DNA from: an uncultured archaeon
GTDB lineage: Archaea; Halobacteriota; Methanosarcinia; Methanosarcinales; Methanoperedenaceae
Assembly (NCBI GenBank): GCA_902384525.1
Contig: CABMCA010000078.1
Location: 1 to 35,481, forward strand
Reading direction: 5' to 3'
Length of the DNA: 35,481 bases
In this document: positions 1 to 8,609 of the stretch, in pieces
How positions within the stretch are numbered: position 1 is the first letter of the stretch
Layout: each line of letters starts with the position of its first letter
Made by a program: the position numbers and the translations under genes
The notes under the pieces: generated by a model
What the model was told of the DNA's origin: nothing
Database searches by the model: none
What the model saw: only the letters and a program-made list of their open reading frames with translations

Positions 1-467
1 CACAATTTTCCAGCACTATTTACGTGCATATAAGCCATAGAGTAAGTTCCCGGAGTTATCCATATATCGGGAGTTTCATCGTTCCACACTCCATGATACA
101 TTGCGTCAAAATTTATCGTTCTTCCGTCAATTAAATTTACTAAATCCTGTTTAGTCTTTTGTTGTATTGGTGCAGGGATTGTTCTAAGATAAGGAGCAAG
201 TTCATTTGTTGCTGAAGTAAACACATCATTTGGAATTGTATCAGTTAATATCTTCGAACTATCTTCTCCATATATTATAATATTAGAAGATTTAGAAGAT
301 ATACTAATATACCACAATTTTCCAGCACTATTTACGTGCATATAAGCCATAGAGTAAGTTCCCGGAGTTATCCATATATCGGGAGTTTCATCGTTCCACC
401 CTCCATGATACATTGCGTCAAAATTTATAGTTCTTCCGTCAATGAAATTTACGAAATCCTGTTTCGT
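1..467. repeat. Two copies of a 312-bp-period coding tandem repeat
   Basis: Bases 1-155 and 313-467 are nearly identical over their full length, an offset of 312 bases (104 codons). The spacer unit (156-312) has no second copy in the window. The near identity at DNA level implies recent duplication or ongoing homogenisation. More copies may lie to the left. Confidence 0.85.
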
Positions 468-566
468 CATTCCATTGCTATATGCTAATGTCAGGCTGGT
501 ATTGAGCAGTAAAACGAGAATTCCCAATGCTGCTAACAATACATGATTTGTGCATTTTCCGTTCAT
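1..566 (-). CDS. Secreted tandem-repeat protein, 3' end beyond window
   Basis: The reverse strand is open from an ATG at 566 down to base 1 (188 codons), so the C-terminus lies outside the window. Residues 1 to about 29 form a signal peptide: a short basic start (MNGKCTNH), a hydrophobic core (VLLAALGILVLLL) and a likely cleavage site near LAYS. Residues 34-85 are repeated almost exactly from residue 138, a period of 104 residues. Each unit contains KQDxVNxIDGRTINFDAMYH followed by WNDETPDIWITPGTYSMAYM, so the mature protein is a string of small extracellular modules. A GAGG sequence about nine bases upstream supports the start. I do not recognise the family; a cell-surface or adhesive role is inference from the signal peptide and repeats only. 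Confidence 0.75.
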   Translation of the reverse strand, partial: MNGKCTNHVLLAALGILVLLLNTSLTLAYSNGMTKQDFVNFIDGRTINFDAMYHGGWNDETPDIWITPGTYSMAYMHVNSAGKLWYISISSKSSNIIIYGEDSSKILTDTIPNDVFTSATNELAPYLRTIPAPIQQKTKQDLVNLIDGRTINFDAMYHGVWNDETPDIWITPGTYSMAYMHVNSAGKL

Positions 567-591
567 ATTTTTTTCCTCACATAATAATTTC

Positions 592-825
592 ATGGCCATT
601 TGTTTAACCATTATGGTCACTATAATTATCATCATAGAAAAAATAGTTGTACTACTTCCGGATTCTGATTGGCATAAGCTTGAGGAAATAAACAAAGAAA
701 TCCCTGTCTTGACACATCAACTGGAAGAGATTACCCTTTTCTTGCGAGAATCCTTCATAAATAAAGAGAATCTGAAATTAAAAATAACAAGCAAGAGGCT
801 TCGATTTTTAGACGTTCCCATTTAA
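592..825 (+). CDS. Small hypothetical protein, doubtful
   Basis: A 77-codon frame opens at ATG 592 just upstream of, and divergent from, the secreted repeat protein. It would encode a short hydrophobic start (TIMVTIIIII) followed by a charged helical stretch rich in Glu, Lys and Leu. I recognise no family and see no clear ribosome binding site. It lies in the decayed region immediately left of the IS630 element, so it may be a gene fragment or chance. Confidence 0.2.
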   Translation: MAICLTIMVTIIIIIEKIVVLLPDSDWHKLEEINKEIPVLTHQLEEITLFLRESFINKENLKLKITSKRLRFLDVPI

Positions 826-844
826 CATCTCATCAACCTGATTA

Positions 845-1867
845 TAGTATAGTTCTTAAATTTTAGTAATATATAAATACCACTTCGACCTATTAGAGGT
901 TATGTCGACTGAGGTGGTTTAACTGACAATAGTTCCTAAGGGAGAAACATTTCTACCGAATTATTCAATTAAAAAATTGACTGATTTCTATCATAGAGAA
1001 AGAGATGCCAAAGCAAAAATACGATTGTTAGCTGCAATTTTTCGAAAAGAAGGGAAGACATACGATGAAATAGGCCAGACATTAAAATATCCCTTAACGA
1101 CAATTCAGGATTGGTTAAACCTCATACACATTGAAGGATTATCAAGAAAAATCGATATAAAGCAAACAGGAAAACCAAAGAGATTAACAGAAGAGCAGAT
1201 AGAAAAATTAAAACCTATTCTTCTTAAATCTCCTGAAGAACATGGCTATCCGTTCTTATTTTGGACAACAAAACTTGTTATTCAGCTTATTAAAGAAAAA
1301 TATGATGTATCTTATAAACCGCTTCAAGTAAGACGTATTCTTCACCGCCTCGGCTTATCTTGCCAAAAGCCACGACCAACCCATAAAAAAACCAGTATGA
1401 AAGCTCAAGAAGATTTTAAAAAAACTTCCGAGAAAGAGTACAACCATATGCAGAAAATGGATATGAGATCTTATTTCTGGATGAAAGCATCTTCCCTCTA
1501 AAGCCATATCTACATATGGGTGGTTCTTGAAAAGCGGTCAACCTGTCATCAAATATGAGCATAAAAGAAAGGATAAACACTGTGTCATGGGAACTCTAAA
1601 TTCAGATCATTTTATTTATGAACTTTCTGATAAATTAAACAGTGATATTTTTAAGAATTTTTTACTTCGACTTATAGATCAATTCAAAAAGGTGGTTATT
1701 GTTATTGATCATGGCCCATATCATGTCTCAAAAAATATGCAGGAATTCTATGTAGAAAATCGATAAGAAATTGGAACAATAAAGCCGATTTGAAAGAGCA
1801 ACTTATATCTGCATTTCAGCAGGATTTTGTAAAAATACCAATTTACGATTATTTAAGAACTTGACTA
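845..1867 (+). mobile_element. Degenerate IS630-family insertion sequence, about 1.02 kb
   Basis: Imperfect terminal inverted repeats match at 15 of 17 positions: 844-860 (atagtatagttcttaaa) and the complement of 1852-1868. TA dinucleotides flank the element at 843-844 and 1868-1869, the target duplication typical of the IS630/Tc1/mariner superfamily. The transposase inside is broken by frameshifts and lacks its last catalytic segment, so the element is dead. The sequence right of it is a leuD 3' end; the sequence left of it is unrelated to leuD, so the original target gene is not intact. Confidence 0.8.
923..1864 (+). pseudogene. IS630-family transposase, frameshifted and internally deleted
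   Basis: The N-terminal part (from about 923, frame 2) is a helix-turn-helix region with AAIFRKEGKTYDEIGQTL. The reading then jumps near 1450 to frame 1, giving LFLDESIFPLKPYLHMG with the first catalytic Asp, and again near 1516 to frame 0, giving KKVVIVIDHGPYHVSKN with the second Asp. After a stop at 1764-1766 only a C-terminal tail remains (QLISAFQQDFVKIPIYDYL, ending 1862-1864). The usual PELNPIE segment with the catalytic Glu is absent. A good ribosome binding site (gaggtgg, 911-917) precedes a CTG at 923, suggesting that the start codon has mutated; TTG 977 would be the next candidate. Confidence 0.8.
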
Positions 1868-1868
1868 T

Positions 1869-2042
1869 AAGATCGATTGCAAAGAAGGAGATACAATAGG
1901 GATATATCTGGAGAATGGAATAATCGTGCATGATAAGGTGAAATATACTGCGACGAAGCTTCCTGATTTCCTTCGTGAGATACTGGCTGATGGCGGATTG
2001 GTGGAGCATCGGAAAAATCGGAAAATAACTGGTTTGGTCTGA
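1869..2042 (+). pseudogene. leuD: 3' fragment of 3-isopropylmalate dehydratase small subunit (LeuD-like)
   Basis: An open frame with no start runs from the right edge of the IS630 element to a TGA at 2040-2042. It encodes about 57 residues resembling the C-terminus of aconitase-superfamily small subunits: CKEGDTIGIYLENGIIV, then KLPDFLREILADGGLVEH. The family is normally about 160-170 residues, so roughly the last third remains. The missing front is not on the other side of the insertion, which means a deletion accompanied or followed the insertion. The intact enzyme would act in leucine or 2-oxoacid chain-elongation biosynthesis; this copy cannot. Confidence 0.65.
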
Positions 2043-2135
2043 AAGATCGCAGAAAAATAGGATTATCCTGACTCCATGCAGACAGCTTTATTAAGAAGCG
2101 GCATAATTGTCCAAACGCTTTAAAGGAGTCTTAAA

Positions 2136-3374
2136 TTGAAGCTATCGAATACATCCCCTGAACCTCATGGCGAACATACCCCGACATCCGCTGACACTGA
2201 CCGCCGATTGATGTACTACATCTCCTTATTAGGTTTTTTTGCGATATTTTCAACCACGATCTCGAAAAACCCGGTGCTACCCCTATTTATGCAATCGATC
2301 GGGTCAAGTGATGCAGTGATCGGCCTGATCTCCGCCATCTCGCCATTTGCCGGCATCCTGTTCAGCTTTCCGGTCGGCGTCCTCTCGGACCGTCTCGGAA
2401 GGCGGCGCCTTCTTATCACTGCGGGGGCGATATTCCTGGTCGCTCCGCTGCTATACCTGTTCATTGAAGCGCCCCTCTGGATGATCCCTGTTCGGTTCTT
2501 TCATGGTACTGCGACTGCGATCCTGGGTCCTGTCATCTCTGCTATCATTGTTGAACGCTTCTTTGACAAAAAAGGAGAGATGCTCGGTAAGTACGCATCC
2601 TCAACCCTGATCGGCCGGACATTTGCGCCCCTTGCTGGCGGCATGATCCTGTCATTCTTTGCCGCGTACCCTGGTATTTTTCGGTTCAGGATGGTCTATG
2701 TTGCTGCCGCGCTGGCTGCGGTTCCTGTCTTTGTGATGACCCTGTTCTACGGGGAGAGGAATGACAGGCCGCTGAAAGTTATCACCTTATCGATATTCAG
2801 GAAGAGCTTTGTTGATTTCTTTTCCCACAGCAGGCTTCGTGCTGTCGCTCTTGTCGATATGGCGACCTATTTTGCATTCGGAACATTCGAAACATTCCTG
2901 CCGCTATTCCTCGCATCCAAGGCTGTTGATCCGTACCAGACCGGCATCATCTTTGCGGTGCAGGTGTTACTGATCGCGATCACAAAACCAGTATTCGGCT
3001 GGATCGCTGATCGCATTGATAAGCGCCTGCAGATATGCACAGGTCTCCTCCTGTCAGGGATATCGATCGCCGCCATTTCGCTCTCTTCATCATTTACCCA
3101 GTTCATCGCGATCAGCATCGGAACGGGTCTTGGGATTTCCCTGTCCACAGTAGCAACAAGCGCGTATGTCGCCGATATTGCCAGAAGTGAAGAGATCGGC
3201 GCGTCCATGGGGGCTCTTTCATCAACAATGGATATCGGGCACTCGATGGGCCCGCTGGTGACCGGCATGATCATTACCGTGGCAGGGTTCACAGCCGGCT
3301 TTTTTGCGAGTTTTGTGCTTGCGCTGGTAATAACGGGTGTATTCGTGTGGTCGGTATTTGGAAAAAGTATTTGA
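2136..3374 (+). CDS. Major facilitator superfamily transporter
   Basis: A 412-residue inner-membrane protein with about 12 hydrophobic segments. The MFS signature motif A is clear in the loop between helices 2 and 3 (GVLSDRLGRRRLL, residues 81-93), and a degenerate second copy (GWIADRIDKRLQI) occupies the equivalent loop in the second half, as expected for the duplicated 6+6 fold. The N-terminal 24 residues are polar and cytoplasmic. The start is TTG 2136, preceded by AAAGGAG at 2122-2128; no ATG lies nearby. Substrate cannot be told; the closest look is to drug or sugar efflux-type members. The gene is noticeably more GC-rich than both neighbours, which may mean separate acquisition. It converges with fic, with nine bases between the stop codons. 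Confidence 0.9.
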   Translation: MKLSNTSPEPHGEHTPTSADTDRRLMYYISLLGFFAIFSTTISKNPVLPLFMQSIGSSDAVIGLISAISPFAGILFSFPVGVLSDRLGRRRLLITAGAIFLVAPLLYLFIEAPLWMIPVRFFHGTATAILGPVISAIIVERFFDKKGEMLGKYASSTLIGRTFAPLAGGMILSFFAAYPGIFRFRMVYVAAALAAVPVFVMTLFYGERNDRPLKVITLSIFRKSFVDFFSHSRLRAVALVDMATYFAFGTFETFLPLFLASKAVDPYQTGIIFAVQVLLIAITKPVFGWIADRIDKRLQICTGLLLSGISIAAISLSSSFTQFIAISIGTGLGISLSTVATSAYVADIARSEEIGASMGALSSTMDIGHSMGPLVTGMIITVAGFTAGFFASFVLALVITGVFVWSVFGKSI

Positions 3375-3383
3375 ATCTTCCAT

Positions 3384-4310
3384 TCACTTCATCCCATGTT
3401 TGGATAGATACTCCTCCACAGCCCGTTTTGATGAATACCATGCTTTCCCGGTTTTCACAGCATCCAGAATTCCCTGTCTTGCTCTCAGGCTCAGATACTC
3501 CTGGGAATAAGGAGTTCCTTTCGCAAGCTCTTTCAATGGCAGCAATTCATCAATCCCTCCATAGATTGAAAGATACATTGTCAGGCTCTCATCCATGGCT
3601 TTTGCAATGAAATTAGCAAAAGTGCCAAGGTTCCCGGCATCAGCAGCCCTTAAGAATTTGTAATATTTCCCCCTGTCTTCATTTTTCAATAAGATGGCCG
3701 GATATCCCCATGTGATCAAATACAGGTTTGTAAGTAAACGTGCCACTCTTCCGTTGCCATCAATGAATGGATGGATCTGGACAAATCTGTGATGAAGGTA
3801 TGCAGCAGTTTCAACCGGATGTGTTTTGCTTCCTGATTTTTTCTCAGTCAGCCCATCCATCAGCTTAACTATCTTTGACCAGTCCGGCGGAGTTTTTACC
3901 GCGCCAGTGATCCTGACATTTTTGCTTCGGTATTTGCCTGATTCTTCGAGTATGCCAGCAGTTACAACCTCGTGAATTTGCTGGATTGTAACATGGTCTA
4001 TTGGCTTTTTTTTCTTTGCAATATCTTCGATCAAATCAAATGCCCTTGCATTATTTGTTGCTTCAAGATGCTCTCGCAGGGATTTTCCTCCTATTGTTGT
4101 GCCTTCATCAAGAACAAGCTTTGTCTCAGAAAGAGTCAGGGTATTCCCTTCTATTGCATTGGAATGATAGGTATGAAGAAGGCGTATTTCATCATGCAAT
4201 CTTTTGACAGCATCTGTCGGAAGAGGGCGCAGCGAGTTGAGGCGGCGCATTTTTTCTTCGATGCGAGCCAGGAGTTTCTCATGGATCAATGAACTATCGG
4301 TATCGGACAT
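3384..4310 (-). CDS. Fic family protein (AMPylase-type), class II with N-terminal inhibitory helix
   Basis: A 308-residue Fic-domain protein. The catalytic motif HPFIDGNGRVAR (residues 180-191) is complete: the His that deprotonates the target hydroxyl, the acidic metal ligand and the phosphate-binding Arg. An inhibitory helix motif SNAIEG (residues 50-55) matches the (S/T)xxxE(G/N) signature that blocks ATP through its Glu in class II Fic proteins, so activity is probably autoinhibited. The C-terminal 45 residues (from GTPYSQEYLSLRARQG) look like a small winged-helix module, common in this Fic group. Such proteins transfer AMP to target proteins; the target here is unknown. The gene stands alone with its own promoter and repeated sites nearby. 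Confidence 0.9.
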   Translation of the reverse strand: MSDTDSSLIHEKLLARIEEKMRRLNSLRPLPTDAVKRLHDEIRLLHTYHSNAIEGNTLTLSETKLVLDEGTTIGGKSLREHLEATNNARAFDLIEDIAKKKKPIDHVTIQQIHEVVTAGILEESGKYRSKNVRITGAVKTPPDWSKIVKLMDGLTEKKSGSKTHPVETAAYLHHRFVQIHPFIDGNGRVARLLTNLYLITWGYPAILLKNEDRGKYYKFLRAADAGNLGTFANFIAKAMDESLTMYLSIYGGIDELLPLKELAKGTPYSQEYLSLRARQGILDAVKTGKAWYSSKRAVEEYLSKHGMK

Positions 4311-4357
4311 AATTTAACTATAACGATATGAGTATCAAATGTATATATCGGTATCGG
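4295..4357 (-). promoter_or_regulatory. fic promoter with a repeated operator-like sequence
   Basis: Reading toward fic, a TATA-like stretch (CGATATATAC, about 4341-4350) lies about 35 bases before the ATG at 4310. The 12-base sequence tatcggtatcgg occurs exactly twice, at 4346-4357 (overlapping the upstream edge of the TATA box) and at 4295-4306 (inside the first codons). The spacing of 51 bases, about five helical turns, would let a dimeric regulator bracket the promoter. Function is inference. Confidence 0.4.
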
Positions 4358-4437
4358 TAATAAAACAAGATATCCCGATATTATACTGACCTCGCCAGAT
4401 AGGAGACTTTTTATTATCATCTTGCACACCTTAGAAA

Positions 4438-4970
4438 CCTAACTTTGACAGGTAAATAATATGATTGTCCTCAGCATGCTTGTTATTGATGACATATCAA
4501 ACAAAACTAAGGACACATGAAATAATCCCAAATGAGAATATATGCTTTCCTATTGGAACAATTCTTGCTGTGAGAAAAAAATATGAAAAGTTACAACTTC
4601 CAGGTGTTTTTGAAAAATATAAAAAGAAAGGCAAAGATATAAACTCAATCATCCAAGCTTATTTGAGTTACAAGCTGTTTATTTCTTTGATACGATTTGA
4701 GATCAAGGAATTGAAGAATACTTCGACAAAATTCATAAAAAACAGCTTGATGAATTTGACAGTTACAGTGAATTTCGAAATAAACAAGTCAAAAAAGTAT
4801 ATTTTTGCCAATTTTGACCTGATAAATAAGCTGATTTTATTGCAAAATGAAGGAATAATATGGCAAAAAGTTAAGACATAGAGTTAATTTTTTGTTACTG
4901 TCAAATTGATTTTCATGCAAAAAAAGTAGACATACCCGATTAATAGGATTTTTTAACTGTCAAAGTAGGG
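4438..4970 (+). mobile_element. Internally deleted IS remnant with inverted ends (IS1634/IS4-like)
   Basis: Related ends in inverted orientation, CCTAACTTTGACAGGTAAA (4438-4456) and the complement of 4952-4970 (CCCTACTTTGACAGTTAAA), enclose 533 bases with a broken transposase. A third, subterminal copy of the ACTGTCAAA core lies at about 4890-4898. A full element would be about three times longer, so this is a deletion derivative. Confidence 0.6.
4465..4881 (+). pseudogene. Transposase fragment, frameshifted
   Basis: The first half of this frame resembles the N-terminal region of IS1634-type DDE transposases: PIGTILAVRKKYEKLQLPG followed by FEKYKKKGKDINSIIQAYL. After about residue 70 the sensible reading moves to another frame (EYFDKIHKKQLDEFDSYSEF, ending with a stop at 4815-4817). 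The whole DDE catalytic core is missing. It cannot transpose unless an intact element acts in trans. Confidence 0.6.
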
Positions 4971-5033
4971 TTACAATTTTGTAGTTATTGGTAGAATTCA
5001 GGTATAGGTCGTGTTTCGCTATGTTTCAAAAAC

Positions 5034-5840
5034 TCAATCCCCAAACCTATTAACCTCACATCTCACTCCCTTCTCCTCGCATCCCCTCAAAACCTTCTCA
5101 AAAACCTCGGTGTAATAATCCTCTTCTCTTAAAAAAATCCTTTCATAATCAGCAAGCAGCTCAGGCTTAAACTCCGCAATAAATCCCCGGACTTTCTCCC
5201 ACACCCCTTCCTTCAGCCTCAACTTATCTACAAGCACATACTTAGGTTTCACCTTTGCAATAGAATCAACCAGCGTATCAACATCAGTTATATACGGCAT
5301 CACTGGCCCCAAAAAAACCCAGGTATTGATCCCATTTTTCGATAGTTCCTCCAGCGTGCGCAGCCTTTCTTCAACAGTGGATGCGCCAGGTTCCATTTTT
5401 ACCCTCGCGCTGTCGTCAAGCGTTGTCAGGGTTATGCCCACTTCGATGTTTGTGAACTTCTTAAGTAAATCCATATCCCTCAACACTAAAGAAGACTTGG
5501 TCTGGATGCAAACCGGGAAATCATGCAATAACAGCAGTTCAAGACACCGGCGCGTTATTTCATACTTCTTCTCAGCCGGCTGGTATGGATCAGTAACAGT
5601 TCCAAGCCCCGCAACACCTTTTTTCTTTACCCTGAGTTCTTTTGAAAGTATCCGTGGCAGATTCACTTTTGCTTCTACAAGCTCGCCCCACTCCCCCTTC
5701 TCCTTATCCCAGTGAATGACAGATGGGGCATAACAATAAACGCAGGCATGTTCGCAGCCCCTGTATGGATTGAGGGCATATTCAAGCCCGGGAAGTTTTG
5801 AAGGCGAGAGAGCAGTTTTTACTTTTACTTCTTTTATCAT
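5034..5840 (-). CDS. Radical SAM protein of the SPL (spore photoproduct lyase-like) family
   Basis: A 268-residue SplB-like radical SAM enzyme. The 4Fe-4S motif CxxxCxxC is at residues 29-36 (CEHACVYC), within the family-typical context NPYRGCEHAC. The motif DPYQPAEKKYEITRRCLELL follows at about residues 84-103, and a conserved IQTKS segment comes after it. Members cleave SAM to a 5'-deoxyadenosyl radical. True spore photoproduct lyases repair thymine dimers in spores, but archaeal members lack an established substrate. The gene lies 16 bases after nreA on the same strand and is probably cotranscribed with it, which hints at DNA repair; this is inference. Confidence 0.85.
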   Translation of the reverse strand: MIKEVKVKTALSPSKLPGLEYALNPYRGCEHACVYCYAPSVIHWDKEKGEWGELVEAKVNLPRILSKELRVKKKGVAGLGTVTDPYQPAEKKYEITRRCLELLLLHDFPVCIQTKSSLVLRDMDLLKKFTNIEVGITLTTLDDSARVKMEPGASTVEERLRTLEELSKNGINTWVFLGPVMPYITDVDTLVDSIAKVKPKYVLVDKLRLKEGVWEKVRGFIAEFKPELLADYERIFLREEDYYTEVFEKVLRGCEEKGVRCEVNRFGD

Positions 5841-5856
5841 TTGATGACCTTAGCAT

Positions 5857-7110
5857 TTATGTAAAAAAATCCTCCAGTCCTCTCTGGTATAACGTATTTT
5901 TCAAAATCGTGCTCTCCTTGATCCATCGCACTTTCGGGATAACAAGCCTTGTAGAGATGTATGAAAAAGCATCATCAAGGGATGAAAACTTCCTCGGCGG
6001 CGCTTTTAGCGCTGCCCGAACATTTTCCCTTACATTCCATACGCCCACTGGCATTATGTAACCCGGATGTGCTTCCCTCAGGATCACAACACGTGCCTGC
6101 CGTCTTTCTTTGATAAGATATTCATTAACTGCAAGCCGGGCAGCATAATAGCAGCCCCCGATCTCAGCATATGTCGTGCGCCCTTCATAACCCTCGGAGG
6201 ATGACATTATCGCCACATCTTTCCCGAACGGGTTCCATACAGTATTTGGATACCATGCCTCAATAAGTTCATAGCTCCAGGCGCGGGGAATCATCACCAC
6301 GACAAACCTGTTATCAAGCTGCCACGATTCAAAAACAAGATATTCATTTATAAGGGGAAAATCCTTCATCTTCTCCATAAGATTCGCGCCGATCATGCTG
6401 TCAACTGCTGTTATGCTCCATCTTGTCGGAACAAAGCGGCGCGCTTTTCCTTCCCCGAATGCACCCACAGAGAACGCTTTCTGGATGCTTGATATGATCG
6501 TATCTTTTTTATAAAGCTCAAGGACGGCCTCCTTTGCCTTGAGGTCAGTATCATTATATGCTTTTTCCATCCTCTGGTCGAATTTTGTGTTCCCAACATC
6601 GATCTTTTTAAGCGGAGCCGTAGGGCCAAAAGGCTGCACTTCATCATCAAGTACAAGCCTTGTATGTGGTTTTTTCAGAAATTCAGCCTCTACATCAATA
6701 GGGGACGCACAAAGAGCCATCTCGCGGGTAGCTTCTACGATGCGGCTGCTGTCAAGGTCTCTTATATGAACAAGATGTTTTCCCCGGACAAGCTGCGAGC
6801 GAAAATCCACTATCTCATCGATACTTTTCCCGATCCACATTTCAGGGGTATCAAGAAGAGTGGTATCCCCATGTGTCGGTGGAATGAGAGGCCCTATTGA
6901 AACGTAGGGATAGCCGATCCTGCCTATAAAAACGCCTGGCGGGGAAGAGCCATCGATATTCAGGCTATCTGTCAGCGGTTTGACCTTTACGTTCGAATAG
7001 AATTTGACAAGGACCGGACACCTCTGTTTGCCGCATAGTAATTTTGAACCGCGGCAAAGGATGCAGAGGGCATCGCTTTTTCCGCTGAATAGCGAATCCG
7101 GGCTTTCCAT
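5857..7110 (-). CDS. nreA: Archaeal DNA repair protein NreA with C-terminal PIP box
   Basis: A 417-residue member of the archaeal Nre family (DUF650/DUF651). An N-terminal zinc-binding cluster is visible (C16, C19, C26, C31), followed by the conserved core with PPGVFIGRIGYPYVSIGPL. The last residues, QRGLEDFF (409-416), fit the PCNA-interacting motif QxxLxxFF, so the protein should dock on the sliding clamp. NreA has been linked to mitomycin C damage tolerance in haloarchaea. On the minus strand a TATA-like TTTATATT lies at 7133-7140, about 26 bases before the ATG at 7110, implying a leaderless mRNA. An SplB-like gene follows 16 bases downstream. Confidence 0.92.
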   Translation of the reverse strand: MESPDSLFSGKSDALCILCRGSKLLCGKQRCPVLVKFYSNVKVKPLTDSLNIDGSSPPGVFIGRIGYPYVSIGPLIPPTHGDTTLLDTPEMWIGKSIDEIVDFRSQLVRGKHLVHIRDLDSSRIVEATREMALCASPIDVEAEFLKKPHTRLVLDDEVQPFGPTAPLKKIDVGNTKFDQRMEKAYNDTDLKAKEAVLELYKKDTIISSIQKAFSVGAFGEGKARRFVPTRWSITAVDSMIGANLMEKMKDFPLINEYLVFESWQLDNRFVVVMIPRAWSYELIEAWYPNTVWNPFGKDVAIMSSSEGYEGRTTYAEIGGCYYAARLAVNEYLIKERRQARVVILREAHPGYIMPVGVWNVRENVRAALKAPPRKFSSLDDAFSYISTRLVIPKVRWIKESTILKNTLYQRGLEDFFT

Positions 7111-7132
7111 GTATCAGTTGATGATATTATGG

Positions 7133-7281
7133 AATATAAAATAAATGTAAACCCGATGAAGTGGTGGTTGGCAAATTGAAATGATAATTTCTAAATTTTC
7201 AACCACATAATATCTGAAGTGAATGTTCACATGGATTACAATAACTCCAAAACAGTCCCAGGTAAAGCAAAGCTATATAAA
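7133..7281. promoter_or_regulatory. Divergent TATA promoters for nreA and the DUF234 ATPase
   Basis: Minus strand: TTTATATT at 7133-7140, about 26 bases from the nreA ATG. Plus strand: CTATATAAATC starting at 7273, with its centre about 27 bases from ATG 7304. Both spacings are those of archaeal leaderless transcripts. Confidence 0.5.
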
Positions 7282-7303
7282 TCCTGAACCACCATTCATG
7301 AAT

Positions 7304-8536
7304 ATGGGTTCAGAAATTATATACAGGGACGAGTCCGATGAAATAAAAAAATTAAACGGCTGGATATTAATTTATGGAAGAAGAAAAGTTGGAAAAACAT
7401 TTTTGATAAAGAACTTCCTGGAATACGATGTCTTTTTCAGGGTAAACAGGGACGGCAGCATTTTAGCAGAAAAGTTCATCATCAGCACAATAAACAATAT
7501 GGATGATTTTTCAAAGGCAGTATCGGAGCTGCTTCTTGCTGATAAAAAAGTGGTGATAGATGAGTTCCAGAGGCTTCCTGAATCTGTTATTGAGCGAATA
7601 TCAACTCTTCATCCAAAAGGAAAGATTATTCTTTCCGGCTCCAGCATGAGGGTAATAAAAAAGCTGTTTGGCAGCAAATCACCGCTCCTTGGACTGGCTA
7701 TGCAGTACAAGCTCGGACTGATAAGGCCAGTGAACATATTAAGGGAGCTTTCAAAAAAAATGGATGCGATGCAGGCAATTGAACTTGCCCCTTATCTTGC
7801 AGATGCATGGACTATCCCCTTTTTTATGAAAGAAAGCGACAGTGAGAAGGTCATATATGATCTCTTGAAATATTCCAAATTCACTGTCCCTTCGCTTGTC
7901 GGGGAAATATTTACGGAAGAGGAAAGAGAGTTCACGAAGGTATACGAGGCTATTTTGAGACTTATAGGAGCAGGCGAATTGGATTACAAAAATATTGCCT
8001 CGATCCTTGCAGGCAGAAAGGTGATCGAGCGGGCAGACAGCTCTTTGATAATTCCTTACATAAAAAATATGGAAGGCATGGGGCTGGTGGATTCCCTGCC
8101 AATTTTTTCCTCAAAGAAAAAAATGTACCGATTGTCTTCATCTATGATGGAGGCTTTTTTTTATCTTGCTGATCGATATGGTTTTGAAGATAGGGACGTA
8201 AGTTTTGAAGAAGCAAGGCCGACTATAGAAAAACTAAGAAATTTTGCAGTCCAAAATATTATAGGGGATTTGTTCGCCAGCGCCTACCATGGAAAAAAAG
8301 AATATTATGTAACGCCTTCAAAAGAGCTGGACTTCATCATAACCGTAAGAAATAAGGCGGTTATCATTGGAGAAGTAAAATGGGGAAAATACGATAGCAA
8401 CGATCTAAAAAAATTCGTGGAAAAAACAACTTTTATCAAAGCAGAAAAAATATTCATAACAAAAAATAAAAACGAAATAAAAATGGATAATATTAAAATA
8501 ATGGACGTAGACGATATTTTAGCCATGGTTAATTAG
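7304..8536 (+). CDS. Archaeal P-loop ATPase with C-terminal DUF234 (PD-(D/E)XK-like) domain
   Basis: An archaeal-type ATPase of the AAA/STAND-like group. Walker A is GRRKVGKTF near the N-terminus, and a Walker B-like segment (KKVVIDEFQRLP) follows. The C-terminal part has a nuclease-fold signature, ELDFIITVRNKAVIIGEVKW, matching the D...ExK pattern of DUF234. Members are abundant in archaea and often lie beside mobile or defence genes; cellular function is unsettled. The frame is open upstream to 7223, but ATG 7304 (410 residues, starting MGSEIIYRDES) is chosen because a TATA box lies 27 bases before it and family members begin this way; ATG 7298 is the alternative. Confidence 0.85.
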   Translation: MGSEIIYRDESDEIKKLNGWILIYGRRKVGKTFLIKNFLEYDVFFRVNRDGSILAEKFIISTINNMDDFSKAVSELLLADKKVVIDEFQRLPESVIERISTLHPKGKIILSGSSMRVIKKLFGSKSPLLGLAMQYKLGLIRPVNILRELSKKMDAMQAIELAPYLADAWTIPFFMKESDSEKVIYDLLKYSKFTVPSLVGEIFTEEEREFTKVYEAILRLIGAGELDYKNIASILAGRKVIERADSSLIIPYIKNMEGMGLVDSLPIFSSKKKMYRLSSSMMEAFFYLADRYGFEDRDVSFEEARPTIEKLRNFAVQNIIGDLFASAYHGKKEYYVTPSKELDFIITVRNKAVIIGEVKWGKYDSNDLKKFVEKTTFIKAEKIFITKNKNEIKMDNIKIMDVDDILAMVN

Positions 8537-8609
8537 GAAAATTACATTTATTCAGACAGGATGAACAGTTCAGAAAAGATTATACTAACATGAGTAATTA
8601 AGCAACCTC

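Noticed and set aside
1-467. CRISPR-like array from the repeated sequence at the left edge
   Set aside because: The repeats are 155 bases long with a 312-base period and remain in one coding frame with a signal peptide; they are protein repeats.
2216-3292. Long reverse-strand frames inside the MFS gene
   Set aside because: They are antisense shadows of a GC-rich gene; their translations are rich in Arg, Pro and Ser with no recognisable domain, while the plus strand encodes a clear transporter.
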